NCBI GenBank assembly: GCA_905181965.1
Contig: CAJIZY010000009.1
Coordinates: 248,001 to 312,000 of the forward strand
DNA from: Akkermansiaceae bacterium
Lineage (GTDB): Bacteria; Verrucomicrobiota; Verrucomicrobiia; Verrucomicrobiales; Akkermansiaceae
Length of the DNA stretch: 64,000 bases
Direction: 5' to 3'
Shown here: piece by piece, positions 45,948 through 55,570 of the stretch
How the letters are laid out: each line of letters opens with the position of its first letter
Position numbering within the stretch: position 1 is the stretch's first letter
Position numbers and translations under genes: made by a program
The notes under the pieces: generated by a model
The model's input: the letters and a program-made list of their open reading frames with translations, nothing else
Databases searched by the model: none
Told to the model about the DNA's origin: nothing

Positions 45948-46002
45948 ACTTGTTTCAGTCGAGAGGATAAGCCTCCCATACAGACCAGAGACAGTCTTTT
46001 TA

Positions 46003-48020
46003 TTACCAAGCCGGACCCACTTCCCAGGTCTCCAACATCTCCTCTGGACAATCCTCAAGAAATCGCGAGGGGCGCGTGATGATATCGCCACTGTAGCTCT
46101 TGGGATTAATCTGCGGGTAGGTCAGATAAAGCTCATCCTTCGAACGGGTCAGCGCCACATAAAAAAGCCTCCGCTCCTCCTCAAACATATCCTGATCATC
46201 AGCTTCCAGTATCCGTCCATTTGGGAACATGCCGTCGGCAAGCCAAATCAAAAACACGACTTTCCATTCCAGTCCCTTAGCCTGATGAATGGAGGACAAA
46301 ACCACTTTTTCATCATCACTCTCCGCCCTGCTTCCAGTTGGCTCACCATCAACCGAGCTCATCAAAGACAATTGGCCCAACAATTCCAAAACATCATCAA
46401 AAGTTTCAGAATACAAAATCAACTGCTCGATGTCCTGGCGTCGATTATCATAGTTCTCAAAACTAGCTTTCATGTAGTCATCATAGACTCCCTCTAAAAC
46501 GCTCGTGAGCATTTCCGAAGGCCGAGCATAGCCATCACCAACGATCAATTCGTCCAAGGTATAACAGAGCTGTTCCCAATCCTTTTTTGCTTTCGCTGGA
46601 ACCGGAAATTTCAACATGTGGTCGGAAAAACGCTTTGGTGGTTCTTCCTTCTTCGATATCCCAACTTTGCGCCAGGCCCGCCAAAGCTTCGTCGCAGTCG
46701 CCGCACCAATACCTGGCAGCAAGAGACAAAAGCGTTTAAAGCTCACCTCATCTCGACGATTCGTCGCAAAGCGTAAAAAGGCCGCTACATCTTTAATATG
46801 AGCCTGCTCAAAAAAGCGAAGACCACTTGTGATCTCAAAGGGAATCCCTCGTGAAGTCAGCTCCATCTGAATCTCCAAACTCTGGTGATGGGCACGGTAA
46901 AGAATCGCCATTTCATCAAGCTCTATCCCTTCGTCGCGAAGTTCCAAAACACGTTGCGCCACGAAATCGGCCTGTGCCCTTGGATCTTCTACTGGTACCA
47001 AAGCCGGAGTCATCGATCCGCCGACCCGCGCCGCTCTAAGCGCCTTTTTAAACTGCTTCTTGTTCGCAGAAATCGCGGCATTAGAAAGATCAATCACTTC
47101 GGGCACACTGCGGTAATTAGTCTCAATCTTATAGACCGTAGCATTCGGGTAATGCTCAGGAAACGACAGGATATTATCCATGTCGGCCCCTCGCCATGAG
47201 TAGATCGACTGAGCATCATCGCCGACCACCATCACTGAGTTCTGAGGCCGAGCTAACAGATGGATCAGCTCGCTTTGGACAGCATTCGTATCCTGATACT
47301 CATCAACTAGCAGGTATTGGAAACGCTTCTGGTAGAGGCTGCAGAGCTCCTCATTTTCCTTCAACAACTTAAGCGGAAGGATCAGTAGATCATCAAAGTC
47401 AGCCGAATTCGTTTCGAGCTTCTTCGCCGTGTAGGCCTTTCCGACCTTCGCAATTTCATCACCCCATGCTCCGGCTAAGGATAGCGTGCCTCCAATAAAT
47501 CTTCGAGTTCTACGCCGGTATTTTCGACTAAGGAAAAAATCGATATGAGGACGTCAGCTTTGGGGAATCGCCGTGACTTGGTGTCGATATCGCACTCCGC
47601 AACCACGGTATTCATAAGCGACTTCTGATCATCACGATCCATGATTGAAAACGAACGCGTAAGCCCCACTTCATCAGCGTGCCTTCGTAGGATTCGGTTC
47701 CCAATCGCGTGAAAAGTTCCGCTCCAGAGCTCGCTAAGATCAAGAGAGATCAACTCACGGACCCGCTCCATCATCTCGCGAGCCGCCTTGTTCGTGAAAG
47801 TCAGCAGAAGCAAACTCTTGGGATCAACCCCTTGATCAAGCAGATAGGCGACACGGTAGGTCAGAGTCCGCGTTTTACCGGACCCTGCGCCAGCAATCAC
47901 CAAAGAAGGACCGGGAGCAGAGCTCACGGCGGCATACTGCTGCTCGTTGAGCTCTGCCTGATAATCGATTCCAGAAACACCCTTCCGGGGTCCTTTTTTA
48001 AGCTGATATTGCCGAGCCAT
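46003..48020 (-). CDS. UvrD/PcrA/Rep family DNA helicase (frameshifted)
   Basis: About 672 residues. Motif I AGAGSGKTRTLTYRVA, Ia TFTNKAAREMMERV, II LLVDEYQDTNAVQ, III VVGDDAQSIYSWRGAD, IV IETNYRSVPEVIDLSN, V SSIHQAKGLEWKVVFL and VI RRLFYVALTRSKDELYL. The frame is lost near 47485 (ELEDLLEA...) and resumes as LSLAGAWGDEIAKVGKAYTA, so one base is missing or added. SF1A helicases act in repair and replication restart. It is preceded by 2 bases from the symporter gene. uvrD and pcrA cannot be distinguished. Confidence 0.92.
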
Positions 48021-48022
48021 TG

Positions 48023-49579
48023 TTAAGAAGCATCGCTACTTTTAGTGTAGTCAATGTAGCGAGCATATTCATCCTTCACCTTAGGCATAAGGATATACAT
48101 TGCGATCACGTTCGGCACCGACATCGCGAAAATCATGGCATCCGAGAAGTCAAAAACCTTGCTCATACTCAGCGATGAACCAATGACGACAAACAGGCAG
48201 AAGAGTAACTTATAAACTAATTCTGCACGTTTACTCCGGCCGAACAAGTGGCTCCAAGCCTGAACACCGTAGTAAGACCACGAAATCATAGTTGAGAATG
48301 CGAAAAGAATCACCGCCACCGTCAGAATGATTGGGAACCAACTAATGACCGACTCAAAAGCAGCTGAAGTCATCGTCACCCCTTTCAACTCTGGGTCATC
48401 GTAGGTTCCAGCCATGATGATCACTAAAGCCGTTGTGGTGCAGACCACAACCGTATCAATAAACGGCTCAAGCAAGGCAACAATCCCTTCACTTGCAGCA
48501 TACTTTGTCTTCGCCGCCGAGTGCGCAATCGGGGCCGAACCAATTCCAGCTTCGTTGGAAAATGTAGCCCGCTTCATACCCTGAATCATAACCCCAATGA
48601 TGCCACCTCCAATGGCGGTTGGCATAAATGCTCCTTCGAAGATCACACCAAGCGCGACTCCAATTTGACCAAAGTTCACAAAAATCACAAACAACCCAGC
48701 GAGCATATAGATTCCACACATAAATGGGACTAAAGTGGCAGTCACCGAAGCAATACTTTTAATTCCACCAATAATAATGATTCCAACAAAGAATGCCAAA
48801 ACACATCCTAAAGCCCAGCGGTTTTCATCCAAAAATGAACCCTCTCCAACAACTCCAACCAACTGCTCGCAAGCCTGGTTAGCTTGAACCATATTACCGC
48901 CTCCAAAAGAACCACCGATGCAAAGGAAGGCGAATACTCCAGCAAGAATCAACCCGAACATTCCCATCCCCTTTTCGGCAAATCCCTTTTTCAAATACTG
49001 CATGGGCCCGCCATAAACCTTGCCATCTTCAATCGTGCGATATTTTACGCCAAGAGTACATTCGCAAAATTTCGAAGTCATCCCAAACAAACCAATCAGG
49101 ATCATCCAGAAAGTCGCACCCGGCCCCCCAACACTTATTGCGATTGCAACTCCTGCGATATTTCCGAGGCCGACGGTTCCAGAAAGTGCCGCACAGAGAG
49201 CCTGAAAGTGCGTAATCTCGCCAGGATCAGTTGCCGAGCTGTATTTCCCGCTGATGGTGCGTGCTGCCAAGCGCCACGACCGAAGGTTCAAGAACTTAAA
49301 ATAGACCGTGATGACGACGGCAGCTAATGCCAACCAAACCACAACAAGAGGAAGTTTGACCGGATTGCCTTCAGCATCCTTCGCAATCTCCATCCCATAG
49401 AAAACCTTGCCAGTCACTTCATCTAAATAAGGTCCTAAATTTTGGTCGATCCACTCGTCGGGAGCCTGGCTAAAAACAATTTCCTCATTTGGGGCTGCTG
49501 AAGCCTTGGCCTCCTGAGCACAAAGGGCGCCTATCGAAAGCGTGGAAAAAAAGACAAGGATCGGAAGCAAGTTTCGCAT
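48023..49579 (-). CDS. Sodium:alanine symporter family protein (AGCS)
   Basis: 518 residues. Signal peptide-like start (MRNLLPILVFFSTLSIGALC) and an extended periplasmic segment, then about ten membrane helices. AGCS signature: LCAALSGTVGLGNIAGVAIA, FWMILIGLFGMTSKF, YGGPMQYLKKG, GMKRATFSNEAGIGSAPIAH. It takes up Ala or Gly with Na+ (known for the family). uvrD follows directly. Confidence 0.93.
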   Translation of the reverse strand: MRNLLPILVFFSTLSIGALCAQEAKASAAPNEEIVFSQAPDEWIDQNLGPYLDEVTGKVFYGMEIAKDAEGNPVKLPLVVVWLALAAVVITVYFKFLNLRSWRLAARTISGKYSSATDPGEITHFQALCAALSGTVGLGNIAGVAIAISVGGPGATFWMILIGLFGMTSKFCECTLGVKYRTIEDGKVYGGPMQYLKKGFAEKGMGMFGLILAGVFAFLCIGGSFGGGNMVQANQACEQLVGVVGEGSFLDENRWALGCVLAFFVGIIIIGGIKSIASVTATLVPFMCGIYMLAGLFVIFVNFGQIGVALGVIFEGAFMPTAIGGGIIGVMIQGMKRATFSNEAGIGSAPIAHSAAKTKYAASEGIVALLEPFIDTVVVCTTTALVIIMAGTYDDPELKGVTMTSAAFESVISWFPIILTVAVILFAFSTMISWSYYGVQAWSHLFGRSKRAELVYKLLFCLFVVIGSSLSMSKVFDFSDAMIFAMSVPNVIAMYILMPKVKDEYARYIDYTKSSDAS

Positions 49580-49644
49580 GACGTCTAAACTCTGCGGGAA
49601 AGGAGGAAGAGCGACAAGTGAGAATCACGGCTTTACCCGCAAAA

Positions 49645-49675
49645 CAAAAAATCCGACCGGATCACTCCGGACGGA
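49645..49675 (-). terminator. Terminator downstream of rpmG-rpsR
   Basis: On the minus strand TCCG-T-CCGG, loop AGTGAT, CCGG-T-CGGA, then TTTTTTGTTTT. It lies 31 bases after the rpsR stop. Confidence 0.85.
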
Positions 49676-49705
49676 CTTTGAAAATGATTCTGAGAAAAAT
49701 CTCCG

Positions 49706-49948
49706 CTATGGAAGAAGATTCACGGCGCGGGCACGCTTGATTTCACGAGTGATGGTGCGATGCATCTTAGCGGAAACACCAGTCACCTTGCGGGGAAGAA
49801 TGCGGCCAGTCTCGGTCGTGAATTTTGAAAGCACCTCCGGGTTTTGATAGCTAATTTTCTCAAAAGGAAGATCGAGACGCTTATTGGTCATCGACTTGTT
49901 GTGCTTCCGGAAGTTAATCCGACGCTGGATGGTCTTAGGCTCAGACAT
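49706..49948 (-). CDS. rpsR: 30S ribosomal protein S18
   Basis: 80 residues. INFRKHNKSMTNKRLDLPFE is followed by the family core GRILPRKVTGVSAKMHRTIT and REIKRARAVNLLP. S18 sits on the platform of the small subunit next to S6. It is preceded by rpmG, 25 bases upstream on the same strand. Confidence 0.95.
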   Translation of the reverse strand: MSEPKTIQRRINFRKHNKSMTNKRLDLPFEKISYQNPEVLSKFTTETGRILPRKVTGVSAKMHRTITREIKRARAVNLLP

Positions 49949-49973
49949 AATAAAAGGTAGTTGGGGTCAGGGA

Positions 49974-50147
49974 CTATCGAAGCTCGCGGTGAAGAGTGCG
50001 ACGCTTCAAGAAAGGGTTATACTTTTTCTTTTCAAGACGGCCGGGAGTCCGGAGGCTCTTCTTGTTGCGGGTGCTGGTATAACGTGAGGGTGGCTTTCCT
50101 AAGCCGCGGGCCTCGGTGCACTCCAGAATAATGATGTCTCTTGCCAT
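49974..50147 (-). CDS. rpmG: 50S ribosomal protein L33
   Basis: 57 residues from ATG 50147. [20 protein letters not shown], then [20 protein letters not shown] and [15 protein letters not shown]: the L33 pattern. Only one Cys is present, so this is a zinc-independent form. The open frame extends further upstream, but the family start is clear. Confidence 0.93.
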   Translation of the reverse strand: MARDIIILECTEARGLGKPPSRYTSTRNKKSLRTPGRLEKKKYNPFLKRRTLHRELR

Positions 50148-50505
50148 GATATTGCTAAATCGGGACGCGGAAGCTATGAAAAATAACCCCTTCGTCAAGG
50201 GAAAACCGAGGAAAGTTCCGAAACTTTGAGCCTCTGAAAAAATCGTTGATTTTGTAGGGCTTACGTCGCACACTCTTTTCAGTTGAAGGTAATCGGCGCA
50301 TCGACGACCACTTCCCTCTTCCTTTTTTGAGAGATTCTCAAACTCCGCCCACGGCCCATCCGATCAATATCGCCCGGCCGCTTCGGCAGAGACACTTGCA
50401 GAATCCCCCTCAACCCCTCGCACCTGTTTCGGCGGATCTTTTGGTCACTCGATTGATTGGTGCCCAGCCACCCAAGGCTCAAACTTTCCAGATTCCCATA
50501 TAAAT
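50148..50505. other. Divergent gap and rho leader
   Basis: Holds the promoters of rpmG (minus) and rho (plus). The last 200 bases before rho are C-rich and G-poor in the transcribed strand (CCCCCTCAACCCCTCGCACC), the kind of sequence to which Rho binds. In some bacteria rho is autoregulated through its leader; that it happens here is inference. Confidence 0.4.
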
Positions 50506-51844
50506 ATGATTCCACCTGACTCTGATTCAGCGAACTCCGGCGGCCAGCAGGCCTCCGAATCCGGCAACGGAAATAACAATCGGAACCGCAATCGAAATCG
50601 AAACCGCAATCGAAACCGCAATCGTGGCCAGCGACAGGGGCGAGTCCGCGGTTACGGTCCACGTGACGAAAATCGAGAGGGCCGTGAACCACGCGAACGC
50701 AAACCGTTTGAATTCACTGGAGACCCAGTCTCAGTGGATGGTCTTTTCGAAGTTGCTCTGAAGGGATTCGGATTCCTTCGCAAGCAGGACCAAGACTTTG
50801 AACAACGCAAAGAGGACGTCTTCGTGCCACCTGATCTGGTGAGGCAGCACGGAATCCGTCCAGGAGTATGGATCAAAGGGATTGCTCGTGACAGCTCCCG
50901 CGGCCCGCAATTGACCGAGGTCACCTCAATCAACGGGCAAAAACCTGAGGATGCTCGGAAACTCCCGGCCTTCGAAGAGCTAAAGGCGATTAATCCCAGC
51001 AAACAAATTGGGTTTGAAACGACCCCCGATCGCTACACCACTCGACTAGTCGACCTCATGGCCCCGGTCGGACGTGGCCAAGCGCGGCCTCATCGTTTCC
51101 CCTCCCCGCTCCGGAAAAACCACCCTCCTCCTCCACATGGCAGAGGCCATCCGTGACAGACACGAGGAGCACCTCCATCTCATCGTATTGCTCGTTGACG
51201 AACGGCCCGAAGAGGTGACCGAGTTTCGCCGGCAACTCCCTGAGGCGGAAATCTATGCCAGCTCAAACGATGAATCTCCCAGAAATCACTGCCGACTTGC
51301 CGAACTCTGTATCGAGCGAGCTAAGCGTTTGGTAGAAGACGGTCAGCACGTCTTCATCCTTATGGATTCCATAACCCGACTCGCCCGAGCTTATAACAAC
51401 AATATGGGCGGCAGTAAAAAAAGCCGAGGGCGTGGTTATCAGTCCGGTGGCATCGTGGCTGGAGCACTCGAGATGCCCCGTCGTCTTTTTGCAGCGGCAC
51501 GAAGCACCCGTGAAGCAGGCTCGCTGACCATTATCGCCACAGCTCTGATCCAAACGAACTCGAAGGCCGATGAAGCGATTTTCCAGGAATTCAAGGGAAC
51601 CGGCAATATGGAGCTCGTTCTAGATCGCCGTATCGCAGAGCAATACGTTTATCCGGCTGCTGACATCTTTAAGTCGGGAACCCGTAGGGAAGAGCTCATA
51701 CTCCCCGAAATGAGCCTGAAAAAGATCTACATGGTGCGCCGGGGACTCGCTGGACACAAACCAGTAGAAGCGATGGAGAGACTTCTTTTTTTCATGAGAA
51801 AGTTTCCAAGCAACGCACAAATGCTACTTGAGATCAAAGGATAG
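50506..51844 (+). CDS. rho: Transcription termination factor Rho (frameshifted)
   Basis: About 445 residues. Low-complexity N-terminus (Asn-Arg repeats), then the cold-shock RNA-binding domain (VSVDGLFEVALKGFGFLRKQ; DVFVPPDLVRQHGIRPGVWI) and the ATPase: PVGRGQ, RGLIVSPPRSGKTTLLLHMA (Walker A), LIVLLVDERPEEVTEFRR, FILMDSITRLARAYN (Walker B), GTGNMELVLDRRIAE. Near 51080-51083 one extra base breaks the frame between GRGQ and RGLIVS. As rho is usually essential in such organisms, the indel is probably a sequence error. Confidence 0.94.
50578..50625 (+). repeat. In-frame Asn-Arg hexanucleotide repeat in rho
   Basis: Eight copies of an AA(T/C)-CG(N) unit (Asn-Arg), in mixed synonymous codons. It lies in the disordered N-terminus before the cold-shock domain; Asn/Arg-rich N-terminal regions are known in Rho of several phyla. 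Confidence 0.9.
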
Positions 51845-51857
51845 ATTTTCGTCCAAA

Positions 51858-51881
51858 AGGTGTGGCGATATGCACACACCT
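51858..51881. other. Hairpin between rho and hpf
   Basis: AGGTGTG pairs with CACACCT around a 10-base loop. No T-tract follows, so it is a weak terminator at best, or an RNA structure in the hpf leader. Confidence 0.35.
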
Positions 51882-51923
51882 CTGCTATCTATTAGGTAAT
51901 CTAAAAAATTACCTTTATTCATT

Positions 51924-52523
51924 ATGCAGACGAAAAATGTAAACCCAGATATCACCGTGACCGTACGTCACGAAAACGTCACTGATTCCCTCCGGCAGTA
52001 TGCTGAAGAAAAAATTAGCGGCATCCATCTTGATTACCCGCGCATCATCGGTGCTAAGGCCATTCTTGATGTGGAAGGAAACCGCCGCCATAAAGCCGAA
52101 ATCATCCTCTTTTGCGCCAACCATATCGTCATTGATGCTTCATCTGCGACTGAGGATATGTATAAGAGCATCGATTTCACTATCGATAAAATCACGAGGC
52201 GTATGCGCAAATGCAAGACCCGCCTCCTTAAACGGCGTAATCCCGGACAAGAGGAAAGTATCCGCTACCTTGACGAGAGGAACTACCGGGCCGATTTCCT
52301 TGATAACCTCCCCGAAGAAGTCGACGAAACTGAGGAACCAGAACCTTTCTTTGTCCACAAGGAATCCTTCAGCTTACGCAAACTCTTCAAGGAAGAGGCA
52401 GTGATGGAGCTCGACCTTACCGAACGCCCGTTCGTCGTCTTTAAGAATGCACGCCGTAAGGTGACCTCGATCGTTTGGAGAAAGCCGGATGGCGACTACG
52501 GAATCGTTGATCTCCCTAGTTAG
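51924..52523 (+). CDS. hpf: Ribosome hibernation-promoting factor, long form
   Basis: 199 residues with both HPF domains. N-terminal: VTVRHENVTDSLRQYAEEKI, HKAEIILFCANHIVIDASSA and MYKSIDFTIDKITRRMRKCK. C-terminal: VMELDLTERPFVVFKNARR with WRKPDGDYGIVDL. Long HPF dimerises 70S ribosomes into 100S in stationary phase. Start ATG 51924. Confidence 0.93.
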   Translation: MQTKNVNPDITVTVRHENVTDSLRQYAEEKISGIHLDYPRIIGAKAILDVEGNRRHKAEIILFCANHIVIDASSATEDMYKSIDFTIDKITRRMRKCKTRLLKRRNPGQEESIRYLDERNYRADFLDNLPEEVDETEEPEPFFVHKESFSLRKLFKEEAVMELDLTERPFVVFKNARRKVTSIVWRKPDGDYGIVDLPS

Positions 52524-52587
52524 TCTTTCCCCACTGCCACCCCGCGCAAAAGGTCGTCACCACTTCAACCTTTCAAGAGTTTTCGGC

Positions 52588-52998
52588 TTAAGCCTTCCAA
52601 CGCCAATCAATATTCACCTCAATCTCGGGGTGAATACTATGCTGGACTGGACAATTTTGAGCGGCATCCTCCAGAATTTTACGCTCGGGGTGATTTTCAG
52701 AAACCGGAACGTGAATTTGCAATTCCAATCGGACGATACGACGAGGCAGATCAGCAGACATTCCCTTCTGCACAATCAAACGAAGCCCCTTCAGATCAAT
52801 TTCCCGCTGATTCGCAATAATACCCATAATGGTGACCATGCATGTTCCGAGAGCAGTCGCCACCATGTCAGTCGGAGAAAAACTTTCGCCTCGCCCCTGA
52901 TTATCAACTGGAGCGTCGGACGTTACCTTATTCCCAGACGGCATATGTTCAGCCACGCAGCGCAGCTGTCCTTCATAATCAATTTTAATCTCCACCAT
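52588..52998 (-). CDS. OsmC family protein
   Basis: 136 residues from ATG 52998. The two redox Cys positions are present: ALGTCMVTIMG (about residue 54) and AAQNCPVQHSIHPEIEV (about 117). OsmC/Ohr proteins reduce organic peroxides; this YhfA-like subgroup is less well characterised. Its start overlaps the stop of the kinase gene, so it belongs to the sigma-kinase operon. Confidence 0.88.
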   Translation of the reverse strand: MVEIKIDYEGQLRCVAEHMPSGNKVTSDAPVDNQGRGESFSPTDMVATALGTCMVTIMGIIANQREIDLKGLRLIVQKGMSADLPRRIVRLELQIHVPVSENHPERKILEDAAQNCPVQHSIHPEIEVNIDWRWKA

Positions 52999-55570
52999 CG
53001 TCTTCGCTTTCTTCAATTAATTCCTGTTCGACATCCCGAATTAGAACAACCCGGAACCCAAAACTTTCACTTCGATACTCAACATCAAACGGGAAGCGGC
53101 ACCGCATTTCGAGGTGCTCTTCACTAAAAGTATCCCACCCCCCGCCACGCAAAATTCCTCGCTCAGTATTCCCGTAGGAATCTGAAACCCATTCGTGTAC
53201 GTTTCCTCCAATATCGTAAAGACCGATGATATTTGGATTAAATTTACCCACTGGAGCCAACTTTTCAAAGCCATCATTGTAACCCTCAATGATACGATCA
53301 TTCTCAAGAAACTCGACCGCCGAGAGATCCGCATAGTTGCCGACACTCTCATCCGGAGGAAAGCTCTCTCCCCACGGAAACTGCCCCGAATTCACGATTT
53401 CACTCTCACGCTCGGCCGGGGTTTCACCAACCTCAATCAAGCCCGCCATTTTGCTCCATTCTAAATCGCTTGGTAACCTATAACGATAATCCTTGGTGAT
53501 TCGGTTGAGATCTGGATTCGGATTATCGCGTTCACTCTTTGTGAGCCATTGACAAAACTCCTCGCACTCCGCCCGAGTTAGCCCCACTACAGGGACCAAT
53601 GGATTATCATCTAAAATCACCTCCCCAACATTCTTTCCTGTAGCCTTAAGATATCGATTGTAATCGACGCTACGAGTCTCCCACTTGGATACGCTAAGGG
53701 TCTTCGAAAATGGCACTAATTTCATCTCGATGCTATTAGTCCAAAGTTCCCCAGGGACCAGACTCTTGTCAGGCTGTAAAGTAAACACCCTATTAATTCC
53801 CCCTCGATCCGGAAGGTAAACATTGTCGACAAAGGTCTTCTTACCACCCATCGCAAGAGTAATCTCAATATCACCTGGCGCTATGTTGGGACCCTCATAA
53901 GGAGTCGTATCAACATAAACCCCATTCAGGTAGAGACTTGCTCCGCTTGGCACCGAATCAATACTCAACGAGCCATAAGGAATCGGCCGAACCCAGCAAT
54001 AAAAAGGCCGTAAGAGTTTCCCACCCTTTTTCGCCTCAACAGGAAGTCTTGTCGCGTCAAAAGATAAATCATAGTGCGGAATGATCTGGCGATTCCTCTC
54101 CGGATTCTCATCTGAATATTCACCGAAGTAACCCTGATCAATACACCTAGTTTCTAACCACTTCGAGTAACCTATTGTCCACGATTCAGGAACGGCAACC
54201 ACCTTGCGATCACTATATTTGAAAGTAATGGCTTTGAGGTTTTGATTTGTCTCCTTTAAGTAGAGCTTCCAGTCAGCTTCACCAACATGGGTAGCCCCTT
54301 TATGCAGATCTAAATAGGGAAGATATTCATTCCCAAGTGCATCTGTCCAAATTTCGTCAACCTTTGGGGGCGAAAATAAGTTCATGATCTCGTCAATAAT
54401 CATGACCTGCCTCCCCTCATCGATTACCTCGCGATTGATGAAAAGATCGCGTCGATTAGGAGCTTTGATTTGCAACTCCAAAAGCGAGTCCACCTTAACC
54501 CCAGTCAAAGTTGCGGGTGTATAGCCCAAAAGATCTTCGGCCTTATCGTAAACCTCAGCCCCAGCCGGTGTCGTAAGAACCTTAACCATTACATATCGTT
54601 CAGGCAAAGGCTCCAGCTGGCCTTCAATCACATAGGTTCCCCAAGTGTTTTCGAGCCAGATCTGGCTCATGAATAGCGCCATCAAAAGGAGAACGCTAAG
54701 CGCAACCTTGGCGTAGCTAGGCACCTTCTTGGGAGCATTTTTCCCACGCTGGAGATGGCTCAGAGTATGAGCAAGTTCACGCCCAGTTCGAATCTTTCGC
54801 TTATGGATCCGAGGATCGCAGATATCACAGATCATGCGATTCAACCGAATCCATTTCTTTCGATAATCATCGATCGGAGTCTCATCCGGCAATTCGGGGA
54901 ACTGCAACCGGTCCATCCCAGTCGCCATTTCATAAAGCACTTTCCCGAGACTGTAGATATCCGCCTGTTCGGACCCGGGACCTTCAGGTGGCACAAATCC
55001 CTCCGTCCCAACAAAGGTCCGTTGATCTTTAGCTGCAACCAACCCGATATCAGCCAACTTAGCCTTACCATCAACGAAGATCACGTTCGATGGCTTCACA
55101 TCACGGTGGGTCAATCCCCGCTCGTGTAATTCAGCAAGCGCCTCGGCTAGTCGTTTCCCAGTCTCGATGCAAAAGTCCGTCGAAAGAGGTTTGCCGTTCG
55201 CCCGTGTCATGTCGGTCCGCAAGGTCCGCGGCTCATATTCTACCGGATTTATCTCGTCATCGCTATGGGCATCATCACCCAGCTCCATAACGTAATAATA
55301 AAACTCGCTATGATCGTCACTACGTCCGACATGAAGAATATTCACGAAGCCAAGATGGTCTCGCGAGATTGGCTCAAATCTTAAAATCCCCTCGAACTCA
55401 CGTTCAAAGGTTCGTTCGTCTGAAAAGTCCTCGCGATAAACAATCTTCACGGCCCGCATAGCGCCGGTCACACCACGCGCCAACCAGACTTCACCATAGG
55501 CCCCGCCCCCGATTTTACGGAGGACATCATGATCGGGGATCAACGGGTCTGGCCTAATCTTTTTTTGCAT
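52985..55570 (-). CDS. Transmembrane Ser/Thr protein kinase with PEGA and FGE/sulfatase-modifying-like domains
   Basis: 861 residues. Cytosolic kinase domain (about 1-280): glycine loop RKIGGGAYGEVWLARG, Lys in RAVKIVYRE, HRDVKPSNVIF, and ADIGLV in place of DFG. A membrane helix at about 288-310 (AKVALSVLLLMALFMSQIWL). Outside: PEGA-type repeats (LTTPAGAEVYDKAEDLLGYT, IDSVPSGASLYLNGVYVDTT) and a C-terminal FGE-like domain (LPSDLEWSKMAG, GLYDIGGNVHEWVSDSYG, RGGGWDTFSEE, SFGFRVV). The catalytic Cys pair of true FGE is not seen, so this domain is probably a ligand-binding module. It overlaps both neighbours. Confidence 0.9.
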   Translation of the reverse strand: MQKKIRPDPLIPDHDVLRKIGGGAYGEVWLARGVTGAMRAVKIVYREDFSDERTFEREFEGILRFEPISRDHLGFVNILHVGRSDDHSEFYYYVMELGDDAHSDDEINPVEYEPRTLRTDMTRANGKPLSTDFCIETGKRLAEALAELHERGLTHRDVKPSNVIFVDGKAKLADIGLVAAKDQRTFVGTEGFVPPEGPGSEQADIYSLGKVLYEMATGMDRLQFPELPDETPIDDYRKKWIRLNRMICDICDPRIHKRKIRTGRELAHTLSHLQRGKNAPKKVPSYAKVALSVLLLMALFMSQIWLENTWGTYVIEGQLEPLPERYVMVKVLTTPAGAEVYDKAEDLLGYTPATLTGVKVDSLLELQIKAPNRRDLFINREVIDEGRQVMIIDEIMNLFSPPKVDEIWTDALGNEYLPYLDLHKGATHVGEADWKLYLKETNQNLKAITFKYSDRKVVAVPESWTIGYSKWLETRCIDQGYFGEYSDENPERNRQIIPHYDLSFDATRLPVEAKKGGKLLRPFYCWVRPIPYGSLSIDSVPSGASLYLNGVYVDTTPYEGPNIAPGDIEITLAMGGKKTFVDNVYLPDRGGINRVFTLQPDKSLVPGELWTNSIEMKLVPFSKTLSVSKWETRSVDYNRYLKATGKNVGEVILDDNPLVPVVGLTRAECEEFCQWLTKSERDNPNPDLNRITKDYRYRLPSDLEWSKMAGLIEVGETPAERESEIVNSGQFPWGESFPPDESVGNYADLSAVEFLENDRIIEGYNDGFEKLAPVGKFNPNIIGLYDIGGNVHEWVSDSYGNTERGILRGGGWDTFSEEHLEMRCRFPFDVEYRSESFGFRVVLIRDVEQELIEESEDDGGD

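Noticed and set aside
50578-50625. CRISPR-like short repeat
   Set aside because: Tandem six-base units without spacers, in frame in rho, coding for Asn-Arg.
50279-50692. Minus-strand frame across the rho start with Asp/Cys/Gly repeats
   Set aside because: It is the antisense of the Asn-Arg repeat; the Asp-Cys-Gly pattern follows from that and has no independent support.
51074-51844. Independent Rho-like ATPase starting at 51074
   Set aside because: It is the C-terminal half of rho, separated from the N-terminal half only by one surplus base.
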